Shown here in pieces: positions 25,600 through 34,152 of a DNA stretch of 60,776 nucleotides. Location of the stretch: NCBI GenBank assembly GCA_964345225.1, contig CAYFQB010000031.1, forward strand, positions 1 through 60,776, given 5' to 3'. The notes under the pieces are model-generated. The model made no database searches and was not told the origin of the DNA. It saw nothing but the letters and a program-made list of their open reading frames with translations. The position numbers and the translations under genes were made by a program. The DNA is from CAYFQB01 sp964345225. Lineage in GTDB: Bacteria > Nitrospirota > Thermodesulfovibrionia > Thermodesulfovibrionales > UBA6898. The first letter of the stretch is position 1, and the number at the start of each line of letters is the position of its first letter.

Positions 25600-26414
25600 T
25601 CGGGGTTTTCATCGCCTGACAGTTCAAATGTCTCTTCTTTTTTAATCTCAACTGTCTCATTTCTATCAAGGAGTTCTCTGTATATGAAAGGCTTTGTGGA
25701 TGTCGGTAGGTTTCTGTCAGAATATAGTTCTTTAAGATCTGATAACTTCATTTTACTTATGAATTTAGTAACAAGGGGCATTGGGGTATTAAAATTTCTT
25801 AATAATGCAAATCTGATCTGATACCTGAGTGACCATTTTGTATGTTCTGCAATCATTTTTATTAAAAGTGGTTTTGTAACCGGTTTATTGATTACATTGC
25901 ATAGATGCCCCTCTGTAAGTATAGGGCTATCAAGACAATTACTGATAACTCTTTTATCACCTCTTTCCAAAAGTGTTACTATAATATTTATGTTTGCCCT
26001 TTTAGCAAGTGCTATTTTTATACCCGAAGGGAGCGATGGTATCTTCTCGGATATCATATACTCAATTTTCTGCCTTAAATTAATTGGGATATTCTGGTCT
26101 TTTGTAATATCTCCGAGGTCAAATATCCTAAGGTATTTAAGCAGTGATAAAGTTATTTTTTGAGGGGTTTTTGGATTTTTACATATAACTAGCTTTAGTT
26201 TGTAACTGTCCTTAAACCTGATATCATTGGCGAGAAGTCCGAGAACTTCCTGTGAGGTGCTCTTTTTCTTTGCCAGGAATACCGCCATCTCTTCAGTGAG
26301 GTTTCTGTTAATTGCTACATTCAAGATGACAGCAGGATGCGGATCTCTTACTAATTTCCAGAGTTCTTCGCCTTGCGCTGTTTGTGCAGCCTTTATTTTA
26401 TCATTAACATTCAC
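25587..26414 (-). CDS. Helical-repeat (HEAT-like) protein of unknown function
   Basis: No enzymatic motif is seen. The sequence is built of short paired helices repeating about every 25-35 residues (for example PHPAVILNVAINRNLTEEMAVFLA; NPKTPQKITLSLLKYL; FNTPMPLVTKFISKM), resembling the leucine-rich-variant/HEAT class of protein-protein scaffolds. I use GTG at 26414 (NVNDKIKAAQ), because the 13 residues after the upstream ATG at 26453 look like read-through of the leader; the ATG start remains possible. The C-terminus is acidic. Confidence 0.6.
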   Translation of the reverse strand: MNVNDKIKAAQTAQGEELWKLVRDPHPAVILNVAINRNLTEEMAVFLAKKKSTSQEVLGLLANDIRFKDSYKLKLVICKNPKTPQKITLSLLKYLRIFDLGDITKDQNIPINLRQKIEYMISEKIPSLPSGIKIALAKRANINIIVTLLERGDKRVISNCLDSPILTEGHLCNVINKPVTKPLLIKMIAEHTKWSLRYQIRFALLRNFNTPMPLVTKFISKMKLSDLKELYSDRNLPTSTKPFIYRELLDRNETVEIKKEETFELSGDENPDYLL

Positions 26415-26510
26415 TATAACTATTTTAACTGAAAAGATGGCAGATATATACACATAGGTTTTTTAGCGAAGCTGAGAGTAGTAGGTTAAAATAATGCGAC
26501 AAATGAAACT

Positions 26511-27176
26511 TTATTTAATAATCTTCTTTATATGAATCTCTTTAGCAATTTCAGGGTCTATTGCGACAGTTGTCTCATCTATTTTTATAATGCATGAGGG
26601 CGTTTTCTGAATAAGTCTTATAACACTTCCGGCTGTAATTCCAAGCGAATTAAGTTTGTTAATTCTGGAGGGCTCTGATGGAACAATAAATGTTATCCTG
26701 CCTGTAGCACCTACTTCGAATTCAGGTAAGCGTGTAACAACAGGGGTTACCTCGACTCTGAATTTATAACAGCATTCCCCTCTCGGTATAGGCTTGCCAT
26801 GAGGGCAGGTTGGGGGATGTCCAAGAAATGTACATACACTCTCGGTAAGCTCTTCACTTAAAATATGCTCCATTTTACATGCATCATCCAGCACTGTTTC
26901 ATCAGGCATCTCGAAAACATCAGTAAAAAGCCTTTCTGCCAGTCGCTGCCTTCTTATCAGACCCCTCGCTCTTTTTCTGCCCTGATCAGTAAAATATATT
27001 TCTTCTGCTTCAATTCTTGCAAGCTCTTGTTTCTGTAAAGTATCTATAAGTAAGGTAGTATCTGGGTCATCAGAACTTAATTTAAAACGATTAAGATCCT
27101 TATGCCCTTCCTCATCAAGAACCCATATCAATTCAAGGGCTTCATCAATTCTTTCTTTATCGGTAATAAATGCCAT
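26511..27176 (-). CDS. DtxR/MntR family metal-dependent transcriptional regulator
   Basis: A 221-residue repressor-type regulator: N-terminal winged helix (about 8-65), metal-binding dimerisation domain with the family block KMEHILSEELTESVCTFLGH followed by HPPTCPHGKPIP, and a C-terminal FeoA/SH3-like domain (about 140-221). It probably senses Fe(II) or Mn(II) and controls metal uptake. No feo or mnt gene is adjacent, so its target is elsewhere. The N-terminal half of the HTH is less typical than the dimerisation domain. Confidence 0.85.
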   Translation of the reverse strand: MAFITDKERIDEALELIWVLDEEGHKDLNRFKLSSDDPDTTLLIDTLQKQELARIEAEEIYFTDQGRKRARGLIRRQRLAERLFTDVFEMPDETVLDDACKMEHILSEELTESVCTFLGHPPTCPHGKPIPRGECCYKFRVEVTPVVTRLPEFEVGATGRITFIVPSEPSRINKLNSLGITAGSVIRLIQKTPSCIIKIDETTVAIDPEIAKEIHIKKIIK

Positions 27177-27297
27177 TTTTTCAATTATATTTTATTAGAT
27201 ATACACAAAACAACTAAAAGATTGACATAAAGCAAAAAAGGTGATCTCCCTCTACTGGTCTTAAACTATACCCTAAAAAAGGGTGGACTTTATAATA

Positions 27298-27909
27298 TTA
27301 AAAAGGCAAATCGAGATACATAACGCTTTTAGTACTTTTCCTATGAATAGGGCAGGGCCCGTGCAAACGAATTAAACTAAGATGTTCTTTTGTACAGTAG
27401 CCTTTATGATTTTTAAAATTATATACGGGGTACATTTCATGATAGTGCTGCATAATCAAATCTCTTACGTGTTTTGCAATTATTGATGCTGCGGCTACAG
27501 AAGCACTTTTTGATTCAGCTTTAACTGGAGATATCTGTTTAACGAGAACAGATGGTAGTTTAACAGCATCTATAATAACCATATCGGGCAGAAAATTAAG
27601 GTCGCTCAAGGCTTTTTGCATTGCCAGTTTTGTAGCATTTAATATGTTTATTCTGTCAATTTCTTCGTGATCAACAATGCCTATTCCAATTTCTTTCGAT
27701 AAAGTAATAATGTCCCAGAACAGATCTGACCTTTCCTTCTCTGGTACTTTTTTGGAATCCCTGAGACCTTTGATTTTAACTTTTTCGGGAAGAATTACAG
27801 CTGCTGCAACAACAGGGCCAGCAATTGGCCCCCTGCCTGCTTCGTCAATACCAGCAATAATTTTAAATCCTTTCTTTCGAAAGGATTCATCATGCTGATA
27901 AATATCCAT
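27298..27909 (-). CDS. rnhB: Ribonuclease HII
   Basis: Removes ribonucleotides and RNA from RNA-DNA hybrids. The catalytic acidic cluster is visible in IAGIDEAGRGPIAGPVVAAAVIL, then LRDSKKVPEKER, DMVIIDAVKLP and KSASVAAASIIAKHVRD. Length 203. It lies six bases after rplS, the usual position at the end of the rpsP-trmD-rplS operon. Confidence 0.97.
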   Translation of the reverse strand: MDIYQHDESFRKKGFKIIAGIDEAGRGPIAGPVVAAAVILPEKVKIKGLRDSKKVPEKERSDLFWDIITLSKEIGIGIVDHEEIDRINILNATKLAMQKALSDLNFLPDMVIIDAVKLPSVLVKQISPVKAESKSASVAAASIIAKHVRDLIMQHYHEMYPVYNFKNHKGYCTKEHLSLIRLHGPCPIHRKSTKSVMYLDLPF

Positions 27910-27915
27910 ATTTTA

Positions 27916-28266
27916 TTATGATTTTGCTATCTCTTTTTCTTTTATCTTTGCAGACTTCCCGACCTTACCCCTGAGGTAATAGAGTTTTGCCCTCCTCACG
28001 TCACCTCTCTTAATAACCTTTATTTTATCAATATTAGGCGAACATAGAGGGAATATTCTCTCAACCCCGACACCGAATGAGACTTTCCTTACTATAAACG
28101 ATTCTCTTGTGCCGCTACCTTTCCTTGATATCACAACACCCTGAAATGGCTGGATTCTTTCCTTGTCACCCTCGAAAACTTTAACATAAATTTTAACGGT
28201 ATCTCCAACATTAAAATTACCCAGGTCTCTTTTATAACTTTCTTCAATCGATCTCATCATATTCAT
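27916..28266 (-). CDS. rplS: 50S ribosomal protein L19
   Basis: Ribosomal protein at the 30S-50S interface. Family blocks FNVGDTVKIYVKVFEGDKER, QPFQGVVISRKGSG, ESFIVRKVSFGVGVERIFPL and RRAKLYYLRG are present. Length 116. The start overlaps the trmD stop by four bases (ATGA type), so translation is coupled. Confidence 0.98.
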   Translation of the reverse strand: MNMMRSIEESYKRDLGNFNVGDTVKIYVKVFEGDKERIQPFQGVVISRKGSGTRESFIVRKVSFGVGVERIFPLCSPNIDKIKVIKRGDVRRAKLYYLRGKVGKSAKIKEKEIAKS

Positions 28267-29000
28267 TTTAGCTCCTCCTCAATTTCGTCCATAATTTTCT
28301 TCTCTTCATCTGTCAGATTATATTTTCTGAGAAGTTCAGGCCTGTTCTCAAGTGTCAGCTTTAAAGCCTGTTTCTTCCTCCATCTGTAAATATCGCTATG
28401 TTTGCCTGTGAGCAATATTAAGGGGACCTTCATTCCTCTGTAATTTTCCGGCCTCGTATAATGAGGGTAATCAAGCAAGCCCCACGAAAAAGACTCTTCC
28501 TCGGCAGACCTACAATCACCAAGAACACCAGGTATCAGTCTGGCGACGGTATCTATTATAACCAAAGCAGGCAGTTCTCCGCCAGTCAATATGTAATCTC
28601 CAATAGAAATTTCGTCATCAGCAAGAGATTCTCTAATCCTCTCATCCATTGCCTCATACCTTCCGCATAAGAGTACAATTTCTCTTTTCTCTTTTGAAAG
28701 CTCTAATGCAATATCCTGGTTTAGCAGACGACCTTTTGGTGAAAGCATTATAATTCTTCTACTGTTCTGATCAGGCCATAAATTTTCCACAATCCTGAAG
28801 AATGGTTCCGGCTTCATGACCATGCCTGAGCCTCCACCATAAGGGTAATCATCAACAGTCTTATGTTTGTCTGTAGCATAATCACGCAGATTATGGATAT
28901 TTACTGTTATTATTCCATTTTTAATCGCCCTGTTTAATATGCTGATTCCAAGATAACATTTGACCATATCAGGGAAAATTGTCACTATGTTGAATTTCAT
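28263..29000 (-). CDS. trmD: tRNA (guanine-N1)-methyltransferase TrmD
   Basis: Methylates G37 in tRNA, preventing frameshifts. The knotted SPOUT fold signatures are present: FNIVTIFPDMV, DYPYGGGSGMVMKPEPFF, VLLCGRYEAMDERI and SIGDYILTGGELPALVIIDTVARL. The ATG at 29000 (MKFNIVTIFPD) matches the family start; the frame is open seven codons further up to an ATG at 29021, which adds MMLYYIS without family support. About 245 residues. Between it and rimM lie a repeat and a PilZ gene. Confidence 0.97.
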   Translation of the reverse strand: MKFNIVTIFPDMVKCYLGISILNRAIKNGIITVNIHNLRDYATDKHKTVDDYPYGGGSGMVMKPEPFFRIVENLWPDQNSRRIIMLSPKGRLLNQDIALELSKEKREIVLLCGRYEAMDERIRESLADDEISIGDYILTGGELPALVIIDTVARLIPGVLGDCRSAEEESFSWGLLDYPHYTRPENYRGMKVPLILLTGKHSDIYRWRKKQALKLTLENRPELLRKYNLTDEEKKIMDEIEEELK

Positions 29001-29089
29001 AGATATATAATATAGCATCATATACGAATATTTTTATATGCCACACCTGTTTTTTATACGTTTTTTATCCCGTATAGTTGTAAGGAAAG

Positions 29090-29230
29090 TAATTTAACGA
29101 ATACGTTTTTGTTATAGGTTACGTCTTACGGTTACGGTAACAACGCCCGTTTCGGTTGTCGGTTACGTCTGTCGTCTTCGTTTATCTTAGTCTTTATTCG
29201 CCTCTAGTTTTCAATTTTCAATCTTCAATA
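29090..29230 (-). repeat. Modular intergenic repeat, copy D (partial)
   Basis: Non-coding. On the minus strand it contains GAAACGGGCGTTGTTACCGT and further GTAACC units related to the third block of the copies at 1-178 and 34990-35350, plus ATTGAAGATTGAAAATTGAA, which also occurs at 8148-8172. The AGTAAGGAGT and CGCCATGCGC blocks are missing. It sits inside the ribosomal operon, between trmD and the PilZ gene. Confidence 0.6.
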
Positions 29231-29282
29231 CTTTCCTTTACCTGATTGGCTTCTGACTACATTGGATGATAACAGTTTGCTT

Positions 29283-29636
29283 CTAGTCAGGACCTAAGAC
29301 TTTCTGAAGGTATTCAAACAAGAAAGGCTGTTTTTGCTGGATTATCTCTTCCTTAAAGACTATACACAAGTAGCAAAGCTCTTGTATTTCGTTTGAATTA
29401 ACTATGCTACCTTCTATTGAATCGGTTTTCATCAGACCATCTGTGGATATAAAATTTATCTCTATTGATACATTTGTACCTTTTGACAACATGCAATCTG
29501 AATATAGTCCGATACCGGTGATAGAGATGCTGGCTACAGTACTCTCAATTGACTTCTGAACCTCATTGCTTACATACGAAAGCCTTGCCGAAGCTGCTAT
29601 CGGCACTCTCTTATTTCTTCGTATTTCGTCAGACAT
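29283..29636 (-). CDS. PilZ domain protein
   Basis: Small c-di-GMP receptor-type protein. The RxxxR motif is R6-R10 in RRNKRVP near the start and the second motif reads SISITGIGLYSD; Ser replaces the Asp/Asn usually found at its first position, which may weaken ligand binding. I choose the ATG at 29636 (MSDEIRRNKR); the longer ATG at 29699 adds a hydrophobic stretch (IKTLIICMFIVKYLI) unlike PilZ starts. About 117 residues. It is unusually placed between rimM and trmD, genes that are normally adjacent. Confidence 0.8.
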   Translation of the reverse strand: MSDEIRRNKRVPIAASARLSYVSNEVQKSIESTVASISITGIGLYSDCMLSKGTNVSIEINFISTDGLMKTDSIEGSIVNSNEIQELCYLCIVFKEEIIQQKQPFLFEYLQKVLGPD

Positions 29637-29724
29637 TATCAAGTATTTTACAATAAACATACAAATAATCAAAGTTTTTATGCGGCATGAACTTCGCAAC
29701 GAATTTTCTATAATGGCAGGTTAG

Positions 29725-30237
29725 TTAATCAAGTAATCCGTCAATAACTTTAATAATTATCCTGTTTCTCTTAAGATCAATTTTTTTAATTACATCTTTT
29801 ATAGCTGGTATTAAATACTCTCGTTCGTTGTTCTTAATTATATAAACATCATTGCTTCCTGTTTCAAAGATACTGTCAACTTTACCGAGCATATCACCAT
29901 CTGTCGTAAAGACAGATAGTCCGATTATCTGATTATAATAATAGACACCTTCCCTTAATTCAGGAAGAGATTCCCTACTAACATATACTGTCGAATACTG
30001 ATAATCTGAGGCAGTTTCTCTGTTATTGATATCATGGAAAGAAATAATCGAATACTTATTATGTTTTCTTATAGATTTTACTTTTTTGGTTTCCCATCTC
30101 CCCGCAGATTTCAGAAGATGAAAATTGGAGCCGGGTTTGAATTGATATATTAGATCTGAGAAGGGTACTGCTTTTAATTCTCCCTTAGCACCCCATATTT
30201 TTATGATTTTTGCTAATGCAATGTTATCTGGATTTAT
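29725..30237 (-). CDS. rimM: Ribosome maturation factor RimM, probable ATA start
   Basis: Assembly factor for the 30S head that binds S19. Translating 30237 to 29725 gives 170 residues, the usual length: an N-terminal domain with IALAKIIKIWGAKGELK and VPFSDLIYQF, and a PRC-barrel C-terminal domain with QIIGLSVFTTDGDMLGKV, DVYIIKN and YLIPAIKDVIKKIDL. No ATG, GTG or TTG exists at the 5' end: an in-frame TAA is at 30244-30246 and the first conserved residues follow within a few codons. AAAGGAG (30249-30255) is a strong ribosome binding site, and ATA at 30235-30237 would give the typical MNPDN start. The position between khpA and trmD supports the call. Confidence 0.87.
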   Translation of the reverse strand: MNPDNIALAKIIKIWGAKGELKAVPFSDLIYQFKPGSNFHLLKSAGRWETKKVKSIRKHNKYSIISFHDINNRETASDYQYSTVYVSRESLPELREGVYYYNQIIGLSVFTTDGDMLGKVDSIFETGSNDVYIIKNNEREYLIPAIKDVIKKIDLKRNRIIIKVIDGLLD

Positions 30238-30295
30238 TAAGTATTATACTCCTTTAAAATTTTTACCCCTCTTATTAGCCTGCTTTATACGGGGG

Positions 30296-30526
30296 TTACT
30301 CCAGGATCTCGAGAACACAGCGTTTTCCTACTTTAGTACCGGATGCGCTAAGTATTGTTCTCATAGCACGTGCAGTTTTGCCCTGCTTGCCTATTACTTT
30401 TCCTAGGTCGCTTGATGCAACTCTAAGTTCATATACAGTGGTTTTCTCACCATCAATTTCATTTACAAGAACATCATTAGGTCTGTCCACCAGAGCCTTT
30501 GCCATAATCTCAACTAAATCTTTCAT
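30296..30526 (-). CDS. khpA: KH-domain RNA-binding protein KhpA
   Basis: A 76-residue single type II KH domain (YlqC/KhpA): MKDLVEIMAKALVDRPNDV followed by the GxxG loop in DLGKVIGKQGKTARAMRTIL. It binds RNA, often together with a Jag/KhpB partner. It sits in its standard place between rpsP and rimM. Confidence 0.95.
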   Translation of the reverse strand: MKDLVEIMAKALVDRPNDVLVNEIDGEKTTVYELRVASSDLGKVIGKQGKTARAMRTILSASGTKVGKRCVLEILE

Positions 30527-30558
30527 GATTTTCTACCTCCATGTGAAAATTTTGCTGT

Positions 30559-30795
30559 CTACAATCCAGCCTTTTGCAATAGCTTTTTTGTGGTATCAGT
30601 AAGTTGCGCTCCTCTCTGCAACCAAAATCTGGCTTTGTCTAAATCCAATTTGACTTCAGAAGGTTCCTTCAATGGATTATATGTTCCCAAGATTTCTATA
30701 AAAGGTCCATCCCTCCTTTTCCTAGAATCAGCCACAACAATCCTGTAAAAAGGTCTTTTGTGTGATCCTGCTCTTGTTAATCTTATTTTTACCAA
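30559..30795 (-). CDS. rpsP: 30S ribosomal protein S16
   Basis: A 78-residue ribosomal protein with the S16 signature MVKIRLTRAGSHKRPFYRIV followed by VADSRKRRDGPFIEILGTYNP. It begins the rpsP-khpA-rimM-trmD-rplS-rnhB run downstream of ffh, the classical order. A GGAGG-type ribosome binding site precedes the ATG. Confidence 0.98.
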   Translation of the reverse strand: MVKIRLTRAGSHKRPFYRIVVADSRKRRDGPFIEILGTYNPLKEPSEVKLDLDKARFWLQRGAQLTDTTKKLLQKAGL

Positions 30796-30932
30796 AAATA
30801 CCTCCTATTAGATATCGTTAATTCTAATATATTCTAAATTGTAAAGTAAAGACCGTAGTTAGAATATAATTTTTTTATGTTGTGAACCCCTTATGAATTA
30901 TTTATTGTGCTTTTTAAACTGGATAAATGAAG

Positions 30933-32252
30933 CTAAAAAGGGAGAAATTTCGGCAGTTTCAATCCTTTCTTTCCTTTGAACATCTTGAGCATCTTTTTTA
31001 ATTCAATATACTGCTTTATAACTCTATTTACATCAGAGACATTTGTTCCGCTCCCTTTTGCGATTCTCTTCCTCCTGCTTCCGTTAATAATATTATGATT
31101 AACCCTTTCCTTTTTAGTCATTGAATTGATTATTGCTTCTATCTTAATAAATTCGTTTTCGTCAACGTTTAAATTCTTCACTTTGCTAAGTCCTGGGATC
31201 ATACCGATTATGCTTTCAAGAGGTCCCATATTGCGTATTTTCCTCAATTGCTCTTTAAGGTCATCAAATGTAAATGAATCTTCTAAAATTCTTTTCTGGA
31301 GAACCTCGGCCTCTCTTTGTTCAAAAGTTTGCTGTGCCTGTTCTATTAAACTTAACATATCACCCATACCGAGGATTCTCGATGCAATTCTGTCGGGATA
31401 GAAAGGCTCCAGCATATCTATTTTTTCGCCTACACCGATAAATTTAATAGGTTTATCAGTAATAGCTCTTATTGACAGAGCTGCACCACCCCGTGCATCT
31501 CCATCCATCTTGGTAAGTATGATTCCATCTATGCCTATTTTCTCATTAAAATATTTTGAAATATTAACAGCATCCTGGCCTGTCATAGAATCAGCAACAA
31601 AGATGGTCTCTTTTGGAGATACTCCTTCTTTTATTCTGCTTAATTCTTCCATTAGAGATTCATCTATATGAAGTCTGCCCGCTGTATCAAGTATCAGGAT
31701 ATCATTAGCATCCAGCCTTGCCTTATTAATCGATTCTTTGGCGAGGAGAACGGGATCTTTTATTTCTCTTGAATGGAAAACACTTACATCAATCTGCTTC
31801 CCGAGCGTTATAATTTGATCAATAGCTGCAGGCCTCTGGAGATCACAGGCAACAAGCATAGGTCGTCTTCCTTCCTTTTTGAAAAATTTTGCAAGCTTAG
31901 CAGCCGTAGTAGTTTTGCCTGATCCATGAAGGCCTACCATCATTATCACAGTTGGCGGGTTTGGCGATAGATCTATTTTGCTGGTTGATTTGCCCAGAAG
32001 TTCACATAGTTCGTCGTTAACGATCTTAATTACCTGCTGACCTGGTGTAAGGCTTTCAAGTACTACCTTACCAACAGCCTTGGCTTTGATCCTTTGAATG
32101 AGATCTTTTACAACCTTAAAGTTAACATCAGCCTCAAGGAGTGCAAGTCTGATCTCCTTTAAGGCTATTTCAACATCTTCTTCTTTAAGCAGGCCTTTGC
32201 TTTTTAATTTTTTAAATATTCCATCCAGCTTTTCACTTAAGCTTTCAAACAT
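30933..32252 (-). CDS. ffh: Signal recognition particle protein Ffh
   Basis: SRP54 GTPase for cotranslational targeting. The N domain is at about 1-85, and the G domain has GLHGSGKTTTAAKLA, DTAGRLHID, TKMDGDARGGAALSI and GVGEKIDMLEPFYPDR. The methionine-rich M domain spans about 300-439 with the RNA-binding block RRKRIAKGSGTNVSDVNRVI. Length 439 is normal. Its partner 4.5S RNA is not seen nearby. Confidence 0.98.
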   Translation of the reverse strand: MFESLSEKLDGIFKKLKSKGLLKEEDVEIALKEIRLALLEADVNFKVVKDLIQRIKAKAVGKVVLESLTPGQQVIKIVNDELCELLGKSTSKIDLSPNPPTVIMMVGLHGSGKTTTAAKLAKFFKKEGRRPMLVACDLQRPAAIDQIITLGKQIDVSVFHSREIKDPVLLAKESINKARLDANDILILDTAGRLHIDESLMEELSRIKEGVSPKETIFVADSMTGQDAVNISKYFNEKIGIDGIILTKMDGDARGGAALSIRAITDKPIKFIGVGEKIDMLEPFYPDRIASRILGMGDMLSLIEQAQQTFEQREAEVLQKRILEDSFTFDDLKEQLRKIRNMGPLESIIGMIPGLSKVKNLNVDENEFIKIEAIINSMTKKERVNHNIINGSRRKRIAKGSGTNVSDVNRVIKQYIELKKMLKMFKGKKGLKLPKFLPF

Positions 32253-32329
32253 TTATTTCAATTATCCTTAATTCTTAAGATTCTTTGATCGTAGATATTA
32301 TATTAAATTTATTCTCAATGGTTTAATCA

Positions 32330-32359
32330 AAAAAAGATAATACCTGAAAATCAGGTATT
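32330..32359 (-). terminator. Intrinsic terminator of trxA
   Basis: On the minus strand AATACCTGA pairs with TCAGGTATT across a short T loop and is followed by TATC and a T7 tract. The trxA stop codon TGA (32351-32353) is itself part of the 5' arm, so termination begins within the last codons. Confidence 0.8.
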
Positions 32360-32683
32360 TAGAAGTGAATCAATTTTTGCCTTAAGATGGAGCTTTGGGA
32401 CAGCTCCTACAATTTGATCAACTTTTTGACCGTCTTTGAAAAACATAAGTGTGGGTATCCCCATAATTTTATACTTAGTAGCAATTTCAGGATTGTCATC
32501 GGTGTTTAATTTCATAAATTTTACCTTTCCAGCATACTCTTTAGACAATTCCTCTACGGTTGGGGCAACAATACGACAGGGTCCGCACCAAACAGCCCAG
32601 AAATCAATCATAATTAAACCGGTTGAACCAAGCACCTCGTTTTCCCATGTTGCAGTTGTAACTTCATGTACTCCTTCAGACAT
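32351..32683 (-). CDS. trxA: Thioredoxin
   Basis: A 110-residue cytosolic disulfide reductase. The active site WCGPC has cysteines 33 and 36, followed by the cis-Pro segment YKIMGIPTLMFFKDG. No signal peptide. A good ribosome binding site (AGGAGG) precedes the ATG, and the coding region ends inside an intrinsic terminator, so it is probably a single-gene transcript. Confidence 0.97.
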   Translation of the reverse strand: MSEGVHEVTTATWENEVLGSTGLIMIDFWAVWCGPCRIVAPTVEELSKEYAGKVKFMKLNTDDNPEIATKYKIMGIPTLMFFKDGQKVDQIVGAVPKLHLKAKIDSLLNT

Positions 32684-32799
32684 ATATTCCTCCTAACGTA
32701 GATTAGATAATTATATTTTGTAATTAAACCATTTGTCAATGAAACAGGTATTTTATGGGGGTAATTCCCGTTTAAAGGAAGATGTGCGGATGCTATTAT

Positions 32800-33081
32800 C
32801 TAAAATACCAGAGATATCTTGCGCTCTTTTGCGTAATTTTTTATTACCATTACAGCAGAATATAGTCTCTGCAGTTTCAGATTTCTTATTCTTATAGCGG
32901 CTATATCATTGGTTGGAAATTTCTCTCTCCTTATTTCTGCCTGGATCTTTGATATCTCCTTATAAAAATCACGCAGAACTATAGGCTCGAATGACTTCAG
33001 AAATATCGGATTTACTGTCACGTAACCCTCGGCAATATCATAAATCAATGCTTTTATACTTTTGCCTCTAACTACTGCCAT
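32800..33081 (-). CDS. Small basic protein of unknown function downstream of tatC
   Basis: I do not recognise this 93-residue protein. It is predicted to be mostly helical and basic, with a repeated Arg/Lys pattern (IQAEIRREKF; RIRNLKLQRLYSAVMVIKNY) and no membrane segment or signal. It overlaps the end of tatC by 14 bases, so it is almost certainly translated from the tat transcript. A role linked to Tat export is only a positional inference. Confidence 0.6.
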   Translation of the reverse strand: MAVVRGKSIKALIYDIAEGYVTVNPIFLKSFEPIVLRDFYKEISKIQAEIRREKFPTNDIAAIRIRNLKLQRLYSAVMVIKNYAKERKISLVF

Positions 33082-33844
33082 TTCCCTTCTTCCTATAGAA
33101 AAATCTTGATAATATTATACCAACTTCAAACAAAATTATCATCGGAAATGCCATTAACGTCTGGTTAAAGGCATCAGGTGTCGGCGTCAATATAGCTGCT
33201 ACAACAAAAGAAAAAAGGACAGCGTATTTTCTGTGTTTAGCGAGTATTTTTGGTGATACTAATCCGAATTTTGTAAGAAACACGATGATAAGAGGCAGTT
33301 CAAAAACTAGACCAAATGCTAAAATAAACTTCAGGCAGAAATCAATATAATTCCCGACAGATATCATTGGGCTAATGTCTGTCGTTTTATAACCGAGCAG
33401 GAAAGTCATTGCGAATGGAAGTACTATAAGAAAACAAAACAGAGTTCCCACCAGGAATAGTGTCGTTGCAGATAACATAAAAGGCATAAAATATTTTTTT
33501 TCTCTTGGTAAAAGTCCGGGTGAAATGAAACGCCAGAAATGATAAAACAGAAGAGGCATTGAAATAATTAATGCCGTAACAAAAGAAATCTTCAGGTGAA
33601 TCCAGAATGCCTCTGCAGGTGCAAGGAATACAAGAGAAGTAGCATTTTTTTCTATTACCTTAATATACGGGCTCGTGGTAATTATCTTAAATTCTGATTT
33701 AAGCGGAAAGGATAAAATCCTGAAAATTTCTTCAGAGTAGCTGAAGGTGCCGATAAACAATACAGAGATTGCTACAATGGATATCAAAATCCTTCTTCTC
33801 AGTTCAGAAAGATGTTCTGTCAGAGGCAGTTTAGAATCTTCCAA
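33068..33844 (-). CDS. tatC: Sec-independent translocase TatC
   Basis: Six-helix inner-membrane receptor for twin-arginine signal peptides. Typical blocks are LPLTEHLSELRRRILI at the cytoplasmic N-terminus, FYHFWRFISPGLLPREKKY in the first cytoplasmic loop and GLVFELPLIIVFLTKFGLVS. Length 258. It begins one base after the tatA stop. Confidence 0.97.
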   Translation of the reverse strand: MEDSKLPLTEHLSELRRRILISIVAISVLFIGTFSYSEEIFRILSFPLKSEFKIITTSPYIKVIEKNATSLVFLAPAEAFWIHLKISFVTALIISMPLLFYHFWRFISPGLLPREKKYFMPFMLSATTLFLVGTLFCFLIVLPFAMTFLLGYKTTDISPMISVGNYIDFCLKFILAFGLVFELPLIIVFLTKFGLVSPKILAKHRKYAVLFSFVVAAILTPTPDAFNQTLMAFPMIILFEVGIILSRFFYRKKGNGSS

Positions 33845-34114
33845 TTATATCTTTCCCTGTTTTTCATTGTTGTCAGAATTTTTATTGTTACCTCTTTCTT
33901 CCTTTTGATGTAATTTATAAATTTCATCAGCCTGTTCTTTTTCTATTTCATTGAATTCTGCTTCTATTTGCGTTTTCGTATTCTGAAAACCTTTCCTTAT
34001 TTCACCAAACCATTTGCCAAGTGTTCTGCCAAGTTCAGGAAGCTTTTTAGGACCGAAAACCAAGAGTGCAATTAAAAATATTACTAATAATTCCTGAAAA
34101 CCAAGATCAAACAT
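33845..34114 (-). CDS. tatA: Twin-arginine translocase subunit TatA/TatB
   Basis: An 89-residue protein with an N-terminal transmembrane helix (FQELLVIFLIALLVFGP), the conserved FGPKKLPELGRTLGKW hinge, an amphipathic helix and a long charged tail (about 55-89). A Phe-Gly-Pro hinge and a tail of this length occur in both TatA and TatB, and only one such gene is present here, so it may act as a dual-function TatA. It forms an operon with tatC. Confidence 0.93.
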   Translation of the reverse strand: MFDLGFQELLVIFLIALLVFGPKKLPELGRTLGKWFGEIRKGFQNTKTQIEAEFNEIEKEQADEIYKLHQKEERGNNKNSDNNEKQGKI

Positions 34115-34152
34115 AAATCAATTCCTCAAGGACAGATCAAAATTGCAAGATA

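Noticed and set aside
27210..27297. ACCCTAAAAAAGGGT hairpin and TTGACA near the DtxR gene as an operator or promoter
   Set aside because: The TTGACA lies on the plus strand, opposite to the gene, with no matching -10, and the hairpin is only five base pairs.
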